Shown here: positions 8,247-16,785 of the stretch, one piece after another
Position numbering within the stretch: the first letter of the stretch is position 1
Layout: each line of letters begins with the position of its first letter
From: Halosimplex pelagicum
GTDB lineage: Archaea; Halobacteriota; Halobacteria; Halobacteriales; Haloarculaceae
Assembly (NCBI RefSeq): GCF_013415905.1
Contig: NZ_CP058909.1
Span: 2,480,001 to 2,544,000 of the forward strand
Direction: 5' to 3'
DNA: 64,000 nucleotides
Position numbers and translations under genes: made by a program
The notes under the pieces: model-generated
Database searches by the model: none
What the model was told of the DNA's origin: nothing
What the model saw: the letters and a program-made list of their open reading frames with translations, nothing else

Positions 8247-9140
8247 ATGTCTACTGAAATCGAGACACCTGCACAAGAGCACGCATACGAGCCAGCATCG
8301 AACATCAGCACGACCCCCTTTCCCTACCCCGGAAATAAAACTCGCCTCGCCGAATGGATTCTGGCGAACACGAGAGACCACGAGACGTGGGTCGCACCGT
8401 TCGGAGGCGCAGGGGGTATCCTGTTCAACAAATCGCCGAGCCGAAACGAAGTCTTGAACGATGTGAACGAGGACATCATCACGTTCTACCGCGTTCTCAG
8501 AGACAAGCGGGAGGAGTTGGAAGAGTACCTCCGTCTCATCCCGTACCATGAACAGCAGTATCGTGAGTGGAAGAAAGAGTGGGACAAGCAGTGGAGGCCC
8601 GATGACGACGTAAAACACGCCGCGATCCTCTATTTCCTCCAGCGTGCGTCCTTCGGCGCAGACCAGACCGGGTTCCGTGCGGTCGCGTCCGGTCGGAAGA
8701 ACAGCTCGCGGCAGTTCTTCAACTCCTTAGACCGGCTCGAGGACTTCTCGGACCGGCTCGATGGAGTTATCCTCCACAACTGCGACTACGCCGAGATCAT
8801 CAAGAAGTACGCTGATGACCCGAATACCTTCCTCTACCTCGACCCACCATACAAGAAGGGGACCGAACGGTACGACGCAAAAGAGTTCATCCCACTCCGG
8901 TTTGCCGAGTGGATGGGGCGGCTCTCAGGCGACTTCGATGCGTACTGGATGCTCTCATCGGCATCCGTCCCGCTGACTGTCGGTTGTTATCCGACGATCG
9001 AGACGGACTTAGCCCACCAAGTCAACCACATCGACGGCACCCGTGAGATGACGGAAAAACTCACACTCAATTACCACCCAGACGAAGTCGACATCTTCAC
9101 CGGAGAAGGCGGGAACCGGGCGTTAACCGATTTCGACTAA
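8247..9140 (+). CDS. Dam-like DNA adenine methylase (alpha order)
   Basis: Methylates N6 of adenine. The motifs run in the alpha-class order: FPYPGNK at 25-31 (the family's binding K/G loop), the AdoMet site PFGGAGG at 51-57, NDVNED at 71-76, and the catalytic DPPY at 199-202. The length of 297 residues fits a Dam or D12-class enzyme. I start at the ATG at 8247 because a good ribosome-binding sequence (TGGAGGA) precedes it; the longer open frame upstream overlaps the GNAT gene in another frame. No partner endonuclease is visible. With the methyltransferases at 3279 and 23262 it adds to a set of solitary modification enzymes on this element. Confidence 0.88.
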   Translation: MSTEIETPAQEHAYEPASNISTTPFPYPGNKTRLAEWILANTRDHETWVAPFGGAGGILFNKSPSRNEVLNDVNEDIITFYRVLRDKREELEEYLRLIPYHEQQYREWKKEWDKQWRPDDDVKHAAILYFLQRASFGADQTGFRAVASGRKNSSRQFFNSLDRLEDFSDRLDGVILHNCDYAEIIKKYADDPNTFLYLDPPYKKGTERYDAKEFIPLRFAEWMGRLSGDFDAYWMLSSASVPLTVGCYPTIETDLAHQVNHIDGTREMTEKLTLNYHPDEVDIFTGEGGNRALTDFD

Positions 9141-9165
9141 CGCTGGTTCATAGAGGAATAATCCG

Positions 9166-9194
9166 TTTTTGACCTCCGAGGTGAACCGAAAGAG
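9166..9194 (+). promoter_or_regulatory. Shared promoter-like motif (copy c), upstream of the FEN1-like gene
   Basis: TTTTTG followed by ACCTCCG ending at position 13; the downstream purine block (GGTGAACCGAAAGAG) is shifted relative to the other copies. It lies 66 bases before the ATG at 9232. Confidence 0.45.
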
Positions 9195-9231
9195 CCCTGG
9201 AGTTTAGGGGCACAGGATAGGTAGATCACCT

Positions 9232-10182
9232 ATGGGAAATAGCGCACTTCGACAGCTCGCGGCCCTCGAAGAACAGAAACTAACCGAGAACGCGGGGCAG
9301 ACCGTTGCCGTCGACGCCCACCACTGGTTGCACCGCTACATGGCGGGCCTCACCAGATACGCCGACCCAGACATCTACGAGATGGAAGACGGTACCGAAC
9401 TCGTCAACCTCCTCGCGCTATTCAGGGGACTGCCGCCATTACTTCGGCACAGCATCACTCCAATTTTCGTATTCGACGGTGACCCTCACGAACGGAAAGA
9501 AGAGACGATACAGAGTCGGAAAGACGCGAAGAAGAAGGCAGAGAAGAAGATGAAGGAAGCCGCCGAGCGCGGCGATCTCGAAGAGATGCGAAGATACAGA
9601 TCACAGGCCCAATCGCTCACACCAGCTGTCCACGAATCAACGCGAGGTATGCTGGAGCGGCTCGGAGTCCCCTTCATCGAAGCTGGCGGCTCCGGTGAAG
9701 CGTACGCTGCAAGACTCGTCGCAGAAGGCTCCGCCGACGCAGTTCTGACCGACGACTACGACAGCCTTCTCTTCGGCGCTCCGCTCACGCTACGGCAGTA
9801 TTCGGGAGATGGTCCAGCAGAAGCGATGCGACTCGAGCAGACTCTTGAACAGCACGGGATAGATCGTGAGGAGCTCATCGACATCGCGATCCTCTGTGGT
9901 ACCGACTTCAACGATGGCGTTTCTGGGATCGGCCCAAAGCGCGGCGTCAAGAAGATCAGCAACGGGATGACGGTCGAAGACATCCTGTGTGAACGAGAGG
10001 CAGAAATCAACGGTCTCGAAGAACTGCGATCACTGTTCCTGAACCCGGACCTCAATGCCCTACCATCGAGTCAGCCAGAACGTTCAGACCCCGACTTCTC
10101 GGCCGTAGAGTCCTATGCCCGTAAGTGGGAGATTCCAGGTTCATACATCAGCGATAATCTGAAGCGGTTCCCGGAGTACTGA
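9232..10182 (+). CDS. FEN1/XPG-family structure-specific nuclease, variant active site
   Basis: This is a 5'-flap endonuclease fold of 316 residues, close to archaeal FEN1 length. Visible family landmarks are D28 (VAVDAH), FDG at 81-83 with the arginine/lysine-rich arch helix after it (PHERKEETIQSRKDAKKKAEKKMKEA), E156 in GEAYAA, the DYD pair D175/D177 in TDDYDSLLFG, and D225 in CGTDFN followed by the helix-hairpin-helix GVSGIGPKRG. The usual EGEA metal-binding pair is written SGEA here, so the first glutamate is replaced by serine (residue 154). No PCNA-binding box is evident at the C-terminus. Probable role: flap or branch cleavage during replication or repair of the element. The substitution may lower or change activity. 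The next gene starts 7 bp downstream. Confidence 0.85.
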   Translation: MGNSALRQLAALEEQKLTENAGQTVAVDAHHWLHRYMAGLTRYADPDIYEMEDGTELVNLLALFRGLPPLLRHSITPIFVFDGDPHERKEETIQSRKDAKKKAEKKMKEAAERGDLEEMRRYRSQAQSLTPAVHESTRGMLERLGVPFIEAGGSGEAYAARLVAEGSADAVLTDDYDSLLFGAPLTLRQYSGDGPAEAMRLEQTLEQHGIDREELIDIAILCGTDFNDGVSGIGPKRGVKKISNGMTVEDILCEREAEINGLEELRSLFLNPDLNALPSSQPERSDPDFSAVESYARKWEIPGSYISDNLKRFPEY

Positions 10183-10189
10183 CTACACG

Positions 10190-10645
10190 ATGGCACCCGA
10201 ACTATCCTCACCAAATGTCAAAGGGCTGGCTGCGGCACTCCAAGACGCAAGATGCCGACGGCTCAAAGACGTTACAGGAGAAACCGACTTCGGCCTGCAA
10301 GAAGAACTAGGTGGGCGGTGTACGCGCAACGCTTACACCTTAGCGAAGACCCTCGAAGACCACGGATTTTCACCGGTCATCATCTGCGGCGGGTTTGCCG
10401 ACCAGTCAGTAGGACCAGACGGCGTTAGCCGCTCAGAACTACCAACCACAATCGCCGACTGCCGAGACGAGAGCAACATCCACTATTGGGTGGAAACCGA
10501 GTATCGAACATATACACTGGATTTAGCGGGCGAATTCCCCACAGATCATCCTCTGCGGTATTCCCCGTTTATCGCCCGGTCAGTCCCCCGCAACTATTAC
10601 TACCTTGAGGATGGAATCAATTACACGTTCGACATCCCACCGTAG
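10190..10645 (+). CDS. Transglutaminase/papain-like fold protein (putative)
   Basis: 151 residues. A Cys at the start of a helix (GGRCTRNAYTLAKTLEDHGF, C44), a later HYWVETE (H98) and YTLDLAGE (D111) are spaced and framed as in transglutaminase-like or arylamine-acetyltransferase-like Cys-His-Asp triads, where Cys caps a helix and His and Asp lie on adjacent strands. This comes from motif layout alone. If right, it could be a peptidase, acyltransferase or deamidase. It follows the FEN1-like gene by 7 bp and precedes a small zinc-knuckle protein. Confidence 0.55.
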   Translation: MAPELSSPNVKGLAAALQDARCRRLKDVTGETDFGLQEELGGRCTRNAYTLAKTLEDHGFSPVIICGGFADQSVGPDGVSRSELPTTIADCRDESNIHYWVETEYRTYTLDLAGEFPTDHPLRYSPFIARSVPRNYYYLEDGINYTFDIPP

Positions 10646-10680
10646 GGATTCAAGTACGAGTTGCCCGCCATAGACAACAT

Positions 10681-11106
10681 ATGATACCGTGTATTCCAGA
10701 ACATGTCGGTGAGAACCCGTGCCCGAGTTGCGGAACGAACCACGAGGAATTCCCAGCACTTCCGAACCGCCCACTTTCGATAGCTGACTGTAGCGAACTC
10801 GTCCAAGGAAACGAGATCGACGGCATCATGCCGATCTTCCGAATCCACACGAAAGAGAACTACCAAAAGGCGGTACCTGCCATCGTGATGGTGGTAGGGA
10901 CGACCGTGAGGATTCTTTGGCTCAATCCGAAGGCCGACAACGACTGGGTTATCGTTCGCGAAGAGACGGAAGTCGATTTCCCCTTCGAGCTCGGAAAGGA
11001 GATGGGCGAACAGTTGCGAGACAGCACCTACAAAGAGGACACCATCGAGGGGTACGAAGTTGTCTACCCGGACAACGAACTTCTCCAAGCAGTTGAGTCC
11101 AACTGA
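10681..11106 (+). CDS. Hypothetical protein with N-terminal CPSCG motif
   Basis: 141 residues. An early CPSCG (with C4 close by) suggests a small zinc site, followed by an alpha/beta body with no recognised motif. Three strands near 'YQKAVPAIVMVVGTTVRILWLN' and a helix 'PFELGKEMGEQLRDS' are visible. It is probably the last gene of the 9232-11106 transcript, since spacings are 7 and 35 bp and a 235-bp gap follows. Confidence 0.6.
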   Translation: MIPCIPEHVGENPCPSCGTNHEEFPALPNRPLSIADCSELVQGNEIDGIMPIFRIHTKENYQKAVPAIVMVVGTTVRILWLNPKADNDWVIVREETEVDFPFELGKEMGEQLRDSTYKEDTIEGYEVVYPDNELLQAVESN

Positions 11107-11139
11107 AGCGTCCGTAGAACCCAATCAGTGCCAGTTAGC

Positions 11140-11220
11140 TCGGTGCCCGTACCGGCCCTATTATCCGGTGCCCTCAACAGCCTAAGTTCCGGGTGCCCCT
11201 TCCTGCCCGGTGCCCTCAAC
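11140..11220 (+). repeat. Cluster of short CCGGTGCCC repeats
   Basis: The gap before the helicase gene contains CGGTGCCCGT (11141), CCGGTGCCCTCAAC (11165), CCGGGTGCCC (11189) and CCGGTGCCCTCAAC (11207), two of them identical over 14 bp. Spacing is about 18-25 bp. They lie upstream of copy d of the shared promoter-like motif, so operator sites for a regulator of the helicase gene are a possible reading. Confidence 0.6.
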
Positions 11221-11277
11221 CACTATACGCGACTTAGAATACCGGCCTATAGAGGGTAGAAGGGGTTAGGCGGCCAG

Positions 11278-11312
11278 TTTTTGTTTCCCGAATTGGAGTG
11301 AGAGGAGTATAG
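11278..11312 (+). promoter_or_regulatory. Shared promoter-like motif (copy d), upstream of the helicase gene
   Basis: TTTTTG, then TCCCG ending at position 13, then GTGAGAG from position 21. It is 64 bases before the ATG at 11342 and 171 bases after the previous stop, too far to be that gene's terminator. Confidence 0.55.
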
Positions 11313-11341
11313 CCGAGAGTTCGCGGCTACCAAAGATAGAT

Positions 11342-13693
11342 ATGGCAGACACGAAAACAACTGACGCACAGACGAGTAGCATCGAGAGAAGCAGTTCCAT
11401 CAACGATCAAACGATGATTCGACCACCTGACCTAGATGTTCCTACAGAGGACCAGGCGCTCATCGCCGAACTGATGAGCGTCCACGGATTCGACCGGCTC
11501 AAAAAGACGCAAGCCTTCGCGTTCAACAACGGAATTCTCGACGAGGGAAGCGACTTACTCGTCGCGGAGACCGGGAACGGGAAGACGCTCACCGCCGAAG
11601 CAAAGACCCTGAAGCACCTCAAGCAGGGGAACCGTGTCGCGTATCTTGTCCCAAGTCGCCAGCTCGTCTGGGACAAGAAAGAAACCATCGAGGACTGGGC
11701 AGACCCCGACTACAGTGTGTTCACTGGACAAGGCAAGTACCGGAGTGCCGACGTCGCGGTTGGCACGTTCGAGTCGTTCTATCAAGCGATGCTCCGAGGC
11801 GTCGACGGCGTCCGATCCATCGACCTGATAGTGCTGGACGATTTCCACGAGCTCTACTCGGATTTCAGAGGCAGCGCCATCAGCCTCTCTATCGCCGCTT
11901 CTCGGTACGAAGACATCGAACTCTACGGTATCTCCGCGACCATCGGCAACCCCGACGAGATCGCCGAGTGGATGGGCGGTGAGGCGCTCATCAGTCCCGA
12001 AGAGCGACAGACCCCCATCAAGGAACACGCGATCAACGCAAGTAGCAGCTCGACGAAGCAGGCGGTCGTCGATACGGTCCAGGACAACATCGACAAAGGA
12101 CCGTTCCTCGTATTCTGTTTCGCGAAATCGTGGACAGAGTCGCGGGCACGCGCTCTCGCAGATGCCGACTTGTTCGACGGGCCTTCGAGAGACCGGGATC
12201 TCAGGTCGGAATTATCAGACAAGGTCAACGGCGTTCTCACCAACACCCACCGGGAGATCCTTTCGATGCTACGTTCGGGCGTCGGCTACATCCACGCTGA
12301 CCTGCCGGGCAACATCAAGAAGTACATTCTCGACCTCTACGAAGAAGGCGAGATCCAGGCGCTGACCACCACGACATCACTCGCCTACGGGTTCGACAGT
12401 CCGGTTCAGACCGTCGTCGTCGCAGACATCAAACGACGCGGCGAATACGTAGGCGTACACGAATACGTGCAGTGGGCAGGACGGGCGGCACGGCCCCGTT
12501 TCGATTATCCGACAGGTTACTGTTACACCCTGACCGACGACCCCGAGGAAACCAAAGAGCGGTTCTTCGACCCACATCGTGAACTCGAGGACATCCAGAA
12601 CCACATCGACGATGAGGGGGAGTTCCGCTGGCTCGTGCTGGAACTCATCGCGAACGGCTGGCGGAGCACCGAGCAGATTCAGGACTTCATCAAGCAGACG
12701 CTCTACTATCACCAGATGTCGACCGGTTCGGGATGGGGTCGTCGCGAACCGAAGTCGAAAGAGGAGCGTCTCACGGAGCGACTGGATGAGACGGCTGAAT
12801 GGCTCATCGACAACGGGTTCATCAACGGGAACGATACCCGGTCGGCATTCCAGACGACCCACCTCGGGCGTGGAGCCGTCAACTTCCACTACAACAGCTG
12901 GATCGACACGGACCTCCTGAACATCAAGGCGTTCTACAACTGGATCGAGAACGCCGACATCAACGACATCAATCAGTTGGACTACCTGCATCAGGTAGTC
13001 AACAACTTCGACATCACGCTCGGGGCGAAAGACGCGAACGGTCGGCTCGAGCCGGTCCTGCGTGACTACGGGTACAACGTCAACGAAGAGGGCGTTACAG
13101 CAGGCCTGATTCGCTGGTACTGGATGCGAAACTACTCGACGGAACGGATCGAGCAAGAAACGAAAATCGACCCGACGTACATCCCCGGTACCGCGCGAAC
13201 GTTGAGCGATACTGTCGATGCCTCAAGCCACATCGTCGAGGCAGCTCCGAACGGCCGTCTCCCAGAGTGGCACGAGAATCTCGTGTTCCGTGTCGAGAAG
13301 GGCGTCCAAGAGGATTCGGGGCCACTGGTCGCTGAGATCGACGGGATGGGCCGTGACCGGATTCGCAATCTGCGTGGGTATCTCCAGCAGATGGCGAAAC
13401 AGACGTTGGACATCGATCCGAATCGTACTGTCTGGACACTCCTGGTCGAGTTCAAGGACCACACGGACACGAAAGCCCAATTCGAGGGTATCCTCAAGGA
13501 ACAAGTCACGTCGATCGGCAAGGTGACAGCATCGAACATCAGCGAGTTCATCCAAGACAACGACCTCTCTGGGGAAGCGATAACGACAGACGAGGAATAC
13601 GCCCTCGAAGTGGACACAGACGCCGATGCACCGACGTCGGAAGTGAACGCCGACGCTGAACAGTCCAAGCCCACGAGTCTCACGGACTTCTGA
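11342..13693 (+). CDS. Ski2/Hel308-like superfamily 2 helicase
   Basis: An ATP-dependent DNA or RNA helicase of 783 residues. Motif I is AETGNGKT (75-82); motif II is DDFH (166-169), a departure from the usual DExH; motif III is SAT followed by IG; motif VI is QWAGRAARP. A region of winged-helix and helical-bundle character follows (residues ~420-700), as in Hel308 and Ski2 proteins, and the last 40 residues are acidic and low-complexity. Hel308 acts at stalled forks. This plasmid copy lacks the classic Q-motif and has the altered box II, so it is a diverged member. It is monocistronic, with its own promoter-like motif and repeat cluster upstream. Confidence 0.82.
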   Translation: MADTKTTDAQTSSIERSSSINDQTMIRPPDLDVPTEDQALIAELMSVHGFDRLKKTQAFAFNNGILDEGSDLLVAETGNGKTLTAEAKTLKHLKQGNRVAYLVPSRQLVWDKKETIEDWADPDYSVFTGQGKYRSADVAVGTFESFYQAMLRGVDGVRSIDLIVLDDFHELYSDFRGSAISLSIAASRYEDIELYGISATIGNPDEIAEWMGGEALISPEERQTPIKEHAINASSSSTKQAVVDTVQDNIDKGPFLVFCFAKSWTESRARALADADLFDGPSRDRDLRSELSDKVNGVLTNTHREILSMLRSGVGYIHADLPGNIKKYILDLYEEGEIQALTTTTSLAYGFDSPVQTVVVADIKRRGEYVGVHEYVQWAGRAARPRFDYPTGYCYTLTDDPEETKERFFDPHRELEDIQNHIDDEGEFRWLVLELIANGWRSTEQIQDFIKQTLYYHQMSTGSGWGRREPKSKEERLTERLDETAEWLIDNGFINGNDTRSAFQTTHLGRGAVNFHYNSWIDTDLLNIKAFYNWIENADINDINQLDYLHQVVNNFDITLGAKDANGRLEPVLRDYGYNVNEEGVTAGLIRWYWMRNYSTERIEQETKIDPTYIPGTARTLSDTVDASSHIVEAAPNGRLPEWHENLVFRVEKGVQEDSGPLVAEIDGMGRDRIRNLRGYLQQMAKQTLDIDPNRTVWTLLVEFKDHTDTKAQFEGILKEQVTSIGKVTASNISEFIQDNDLSGEAITTDEEYALEVDTDADAPTSEVNADAEQSKPTSLTDF

Positions 13694-13734
13694 GAAAGCC
13701 TCTTTACTGGCCGGTGTAATAGCCTGGATAACGG

Positions 13735-14604
13735 ATGAACCGGAGAGCGTTCCTATCAGGCACCGGTATCGCCGTCAGTGCGGCACTCGCTGGTTGTTCA
13801 AGCGAATCGACGCCAGACCCAACCATCGAGAACGTATCTGATGAAGGTACCGAGCTTGCTGTCACCGTCGCAGACGCAGAATACGCAGACAGAGTTGAGT
13901 TCAACGTAGAAAACGAAGGTACCACGAAGAAACCGATCTCTGGGGATAGTCCAACCGCGACCTACAGTTTGGGCGACCCAGAAACGCTGGGGACGAAAAA
14001 ACAGCGACTCCATCATCAGTCTGAGATTCAAATAGTCCTCTACAAGCAAGATGGATCACAGACAGATTTGGCCGACTGGGTATTCAAGCCGGAATTAGAG
14101 TTAACTGACGTGATCCATAGCAACGAGTTCAACTACGACCCAGAAAACTACGCACAAAAAGCAACTCCAGTCTTCGAGATCTCGAACACTGGAAACGGCC
14201 CTACGAGAATCGGTGAGCTGGTGGTTCTGAACATCGAGAAAGAAGTCCCCCTAGACGATTCCAACCAGACGACCGGCTTCGCCCGATCCCTACTAGCGAG
14301 AGAGCCGACAAACGAACGACTACACCCAATCGATTCACACGAGGAGCACGACTACTACATCCCAGGCGGTGAATCAGCGTATTTCGCCGCCAAGGGGCTG
14401 TTGACCCACTCTGGAGAGGAACCTAAACAGGTGGAATCGGTCACACAGCATTTCGACGTAGAGATCAGATGGCTCTTTGATGATCTCCGGTACACGGTAG
14501 CCACAAAACTCACAGGAGGTATCACGCAATCCAGCGGGGAAGGGATGTACCGCTTCACGGATTACGAACTCAAGAATATCGATTATGCGTCTCCCTTGAG
14601 ATAG
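13735..14604 (+). CDS. Tat-exported lipoprotein of unknown function
   Basis: The precursor has NRRAFLSG, a hydrophobic stretch and the lipobox LAGC with Cys at residue 21, so the protein is likely lipidated and displayed outside the membrane. The ~268-residue mature part has two beta-rich regions. Residues ~30-110 look like a small Ig-like domain, and ~125-285 contain 'ISNTGNGPTRIGELVVLNI', like archaeal surface domains built around N-T-G turns. No catalytic motif is visible. It stands alone, 41 bp after the helicase. Confidence 0.72.
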   Translation: MNRRAFLSGTGIAVSAALAGCSSESTPDPTIENVSDEGTELAVTVADAEYADRVEFNVENEGTTKKPISGDSPTATYSLGDPETLGTKKQRLHHQSEIQIVLYKQDGSQTDLADWVFKPELELTDVIHSNEFNYDPENYAQKATPVFEISNTGNGPTRIGELVVLNIEKEVPLDDSNQTTGFARSLLAREPTNERLHPIDSHEEHDYYIPGGESAYFAAKGLLTHSGEEPKQVESVTQHFDVEIRWLFDDLRYTVATKLTGGITQSSGEGMYRFTDYELKNIDYASPLR

Positions 14605-14645
14605 TCTCCCTCTACACATCGATAGAGGGGTGTCTGAGTGACCTG

Positions 14646-14673
14646 TTTGTATCCCTCGCTGGGGACATGAAGG
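14646..14673 (+). promoter_or_regulatory. Weak variant of the shared promoter-like motif, upstream of the DsbA-like gene
   Basis: TTTGTATCCCTCG then GGGGACATGAAGG; the T-run is interrupted by G and spacing is slightly off. It is 65 bases before the ATG at 14711. Included because the gene at 45870 has the same TTTGTATC variant. Confidence 0.25.
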
Positions 14674-14710
14674 TGTGCAGAGCAAAGAATAAAACCAGCA
14701 GGGTGCATCA

Positions 14711-15382
14711 ATGAATACGATGGACGTCACCCGCAGGCGTTTCCTCGCAGCTGCGACTGTCGGCACTGTCTCGATAGCAGGTTGCATCGAGGGTGAGTTA
14801 GCCGATACAAGCTACGACTGCGAGGTTAACGAACCAGCGTCCGTTCCAAACCCATCACAACCCGCTATAGGCGATAAGACAGCCCCCGTCACCGTACAGG
14901 TTTACCACGACTACAGCGAGCGGGTTTCCAGTATTTTCGCGACTGAGGTTCTCGGCGAACTACTCAAGTCGAAAGTAGATACTGGAACCGCAAGGTTCGA
15001 ATTCCATGATCTGCCGGTACCAGGGGAAGAAGAATGGGCTCACCAGTTAGCGAGTGTGGGTCGCTATCTCTTCGCAGAACACGGGCAGGATGCCTACAGA
15101 CGGTACCTCAACAGGATTTACGAACACCAAGAGGACCTGTCGTGGCAAACCGTCGGTGACATCGCAAACGAAGTAGGCGCACAGCCGTGTACGGTCATCA
15201 GTCACGGGAGCTGGAAGACCTACGAAGAGCAGACCGTGAACGACAAAGACGACGCCCTCGCAGCCGGGATCAATGAAGTACCATCAATAGTCGTCAACGG
15301 TCAGCGGCTTCACGGCCTCGCCCCAGTCAGTGAATCGTATCAGCAAATTGCCGATGTAATTGACGACCACAGCCAGGCGTGA
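14711..15382 (+). CDS. DsbA-like thioredoxin-fold lipoprotein lacking the CxxC active site
   Basis: A Tat lipoprotein (TRRRFLAA, lipobox SIAGC, Cys 25) whose mature part follows the DsbA/DSBA-thioredoxin plan. A strand VTVQVYHDYS sits where 'F.D..CPYC' is expected, then a long helical insert, and at the end 'EVPSIVVNGQRLHG', the cis-proline loop and last strand of the family. The active-site CxxC is replaced by SERVSS, so it cannot do ordinary dithiol exchange. C37 and C154 remain. Probable role: a binding or chaperone-like member, or a substrate-capture domain outside the membrane. The stop lies 8 bp before the regulator gene. Confidence 0.75.
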   Translation: MNTMDVTRRRFLAAATVGTVSIAGCIEGELADTSYDCEVNEPASVPNPSQPAIGDKTAPVTVQVYHDYSERVSSIFATEVLGELLKSKVDTGTARFEFHDLPVPGEEEWAHQLASVGRYLFAEHGQDAYRRYLNRIYEHQEDLSWQTVGDIANEVGAQPCTVISHGSWKTYEEQTVNDKDDALAAGINEVPSIVVNGQRLHGLAPVSESYQQIADVIDDHSQA

Positions 15383-15389
15383 GCGAACC

Positions 15390-16136
15390 ATGTCAGACAC
15401 CCACTCCACAGACCAATGTATCGGGGTACCCAAGCACTATCACATCATCCCAGTAGATGTACCCAAGGAACAGGTCATCTTACCGATCGCACGAGAACAC
15501 CTCGAGACAGATGAGATCGCGATCTTTCCGTTAGAGGAAGATGTCGACGAGGACCTCGACGAACTGACCAAAATCCTCAGAGGGATGCTCGGGCACGAAA
15601 CAACCGTCGAAGACTGTCTGGCAACAGTCAAAGACGCCTACTCGACAGCGTACGTCAAACTGAAGGACTACTTGGAACGGGATGAGAACTGCAGAGTCTG
15701 GGTAAACGTCGCAGGCGCAGCTGATGGCTGTGGCGTAGCATTCAGCCAAGCGGCGACCGCGCTCCAAATTGAGTATCCAGAACACCGGCCGAATATCAAC
15801 ATCTACACGGTCTCAAACGATGGAAAACCAGAGCCAGTTGGAAGTGCTCCTTCCGGGCAACCAACCGACGTCGGAAAAACTATCCTCAGATACCTCTACA
15901 GCGGCGAGTCGCCAACATCAATCACCGAATTGGCCCGCTGCCTCAGCAACAAGGAACTGGAGCCCGCATTCCGAAGCAAGGTACAGTACAACGTGAAGAA
16001 ACTCGAAAAGCAGGGATACCTCAAGCGAGAGGGGGACCATCAGATGCGCCCGCTACTAACACCAACTGGCCGGATGTGGGTAGATGTTCACGCCCACGAT
16101 CCCGACAACAACGGAGGTAGCCATGAACGCGACTGA
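15390..16136 (+). CDS. CARF-like (HFX_2341-type) domain with winged helix
   Basis: 248 residues. The N-terminal domain begins 'HYHIIPVDVPKEQVILPIAREH' and contains 'RVWVNVAGAADGCGVAFSQAATAL', the strand-loop-helix arrangement of the Rossmann-like sensor domain found in HFX_2341-type haloarchaeal regulators and related to the CARF domain of Csa3. Residues ~160-235 form a winged helix ('SITELARCLSN...SKVQYNVKKLEKQGYLKRE'). Inference: a nucleotide- or metabolite-responsive transcriptional regulator. I start at ATG 15390 (MSDTHS). The stop overlaps the next ATG, and the following two genes are also overlapped, so the regulator, a zinc protein and an HNH nuclease form one operon. Confidence 0.65.
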   Translation: MSDTHSTDQCIGVPKHYHIIPVDVPKEQVILPIAREHLETDEIAIFPLEEDVDEDLDELTKILRGMLGHETTVEDCLATVKDAYSTAYVKLKDYLERDENCRVWVNVAGAADGCGVAFSQAATALQIEYPEHRPNINIYTVSNDGKPEPVGSAPSGQPTDVGKTILRYLYSGESPTSITELARCLSNKELEPAFRSKVQYNVKKLEKQGYLKREGDHQMRPLLTPTGRMWVDVHAHDPDNNGGSHERD

Positions 16137-16785
16137 ACAAGAAACGACTGGAACGACTTTATCAGGCGATGAACTACCGCCCGAAGATGACCCGCACGAA
16201 CCAACAACCGACACTAAGCACCAAGACGAAAACTCAATCTACCCGATCACGTCCGAATTCCGTGTGAGGGCATCGTTCGATGACGGAGGTCGACATCCCT
16301 TCTCTGTTGGCATCACCATCGAGATCCCCTTCGGAGTAGACACCATCCCCACCCAGCGAACGAAAGCAGCTCGTGAAGACATCAACCGAAAAATCGATTG
16401 GGAGAACCCCGAATTGGGGGCTTTAGGAACTATCACGTTCAGCGAGAAGGACCACGTCATCAAGTTCTATCCCGAAGAAGAGCGCGATACGAAGACAGTC
16501 GGTGAGTGGGTGATGGAGCAGTTCTACTACGTCCTTGAGCAAGCGAACGCAAGTCAGTTCACAGAAGGGGGAATCCCACTCACCGACGTAACAGACATGC
16601 AGGATATCGTACACCGAAACCTACCAGGAGAGTTCATCACTGTCGAGGGGGAGTGCAACAAATGCGGAGAAACAGTTCGTGCAGAGACCTACGTCAGCAA
16701 AGACGCTGACCAAGGCTTCGCATGGTGCGACTGTGGGATCGGATCATCCTATCCGCGAGTAGACGAAATAGCAAGCGATGATTGA
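16123..16785 (+). CDS. Hypothetical protein with C-terminal zinc ribbon
   Basis: 220 residues with the start at ATG 16123, supported by ACGGAGGTAG just before it; it overlaps the regulator gene by 14 bp. The first ~40 residues are acidic and disordered. A mixed alpha/beta region follows, then CNKCG and, 20 residues on, CDCG, which together make a four-cysteine zinc ribbon. It overlaps the HNH gene by 8 bp. Tight coupling to both neighbours suggests they act together, but I do not recognise a family. Confidence 0.65.
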   Translation: MNATEQETTGTTLSGDELPPEDDPHEPTTDTKHQDENSIYPITSEFRVRASFDDGGRHPFSVGITIEIPFGVDTIPTQRTKAAREDINRKIDWENPELGALGTITFSEKDHVIKFYPEEERDTKTVGEWVMEQFYYVLEQANASQFTEGGIPLTDVTDMQDIVHRNLPGEFITVEGECNKCGETVRAETYVSKDADQGFAWCDCGIGSSYPRVDEIASDD

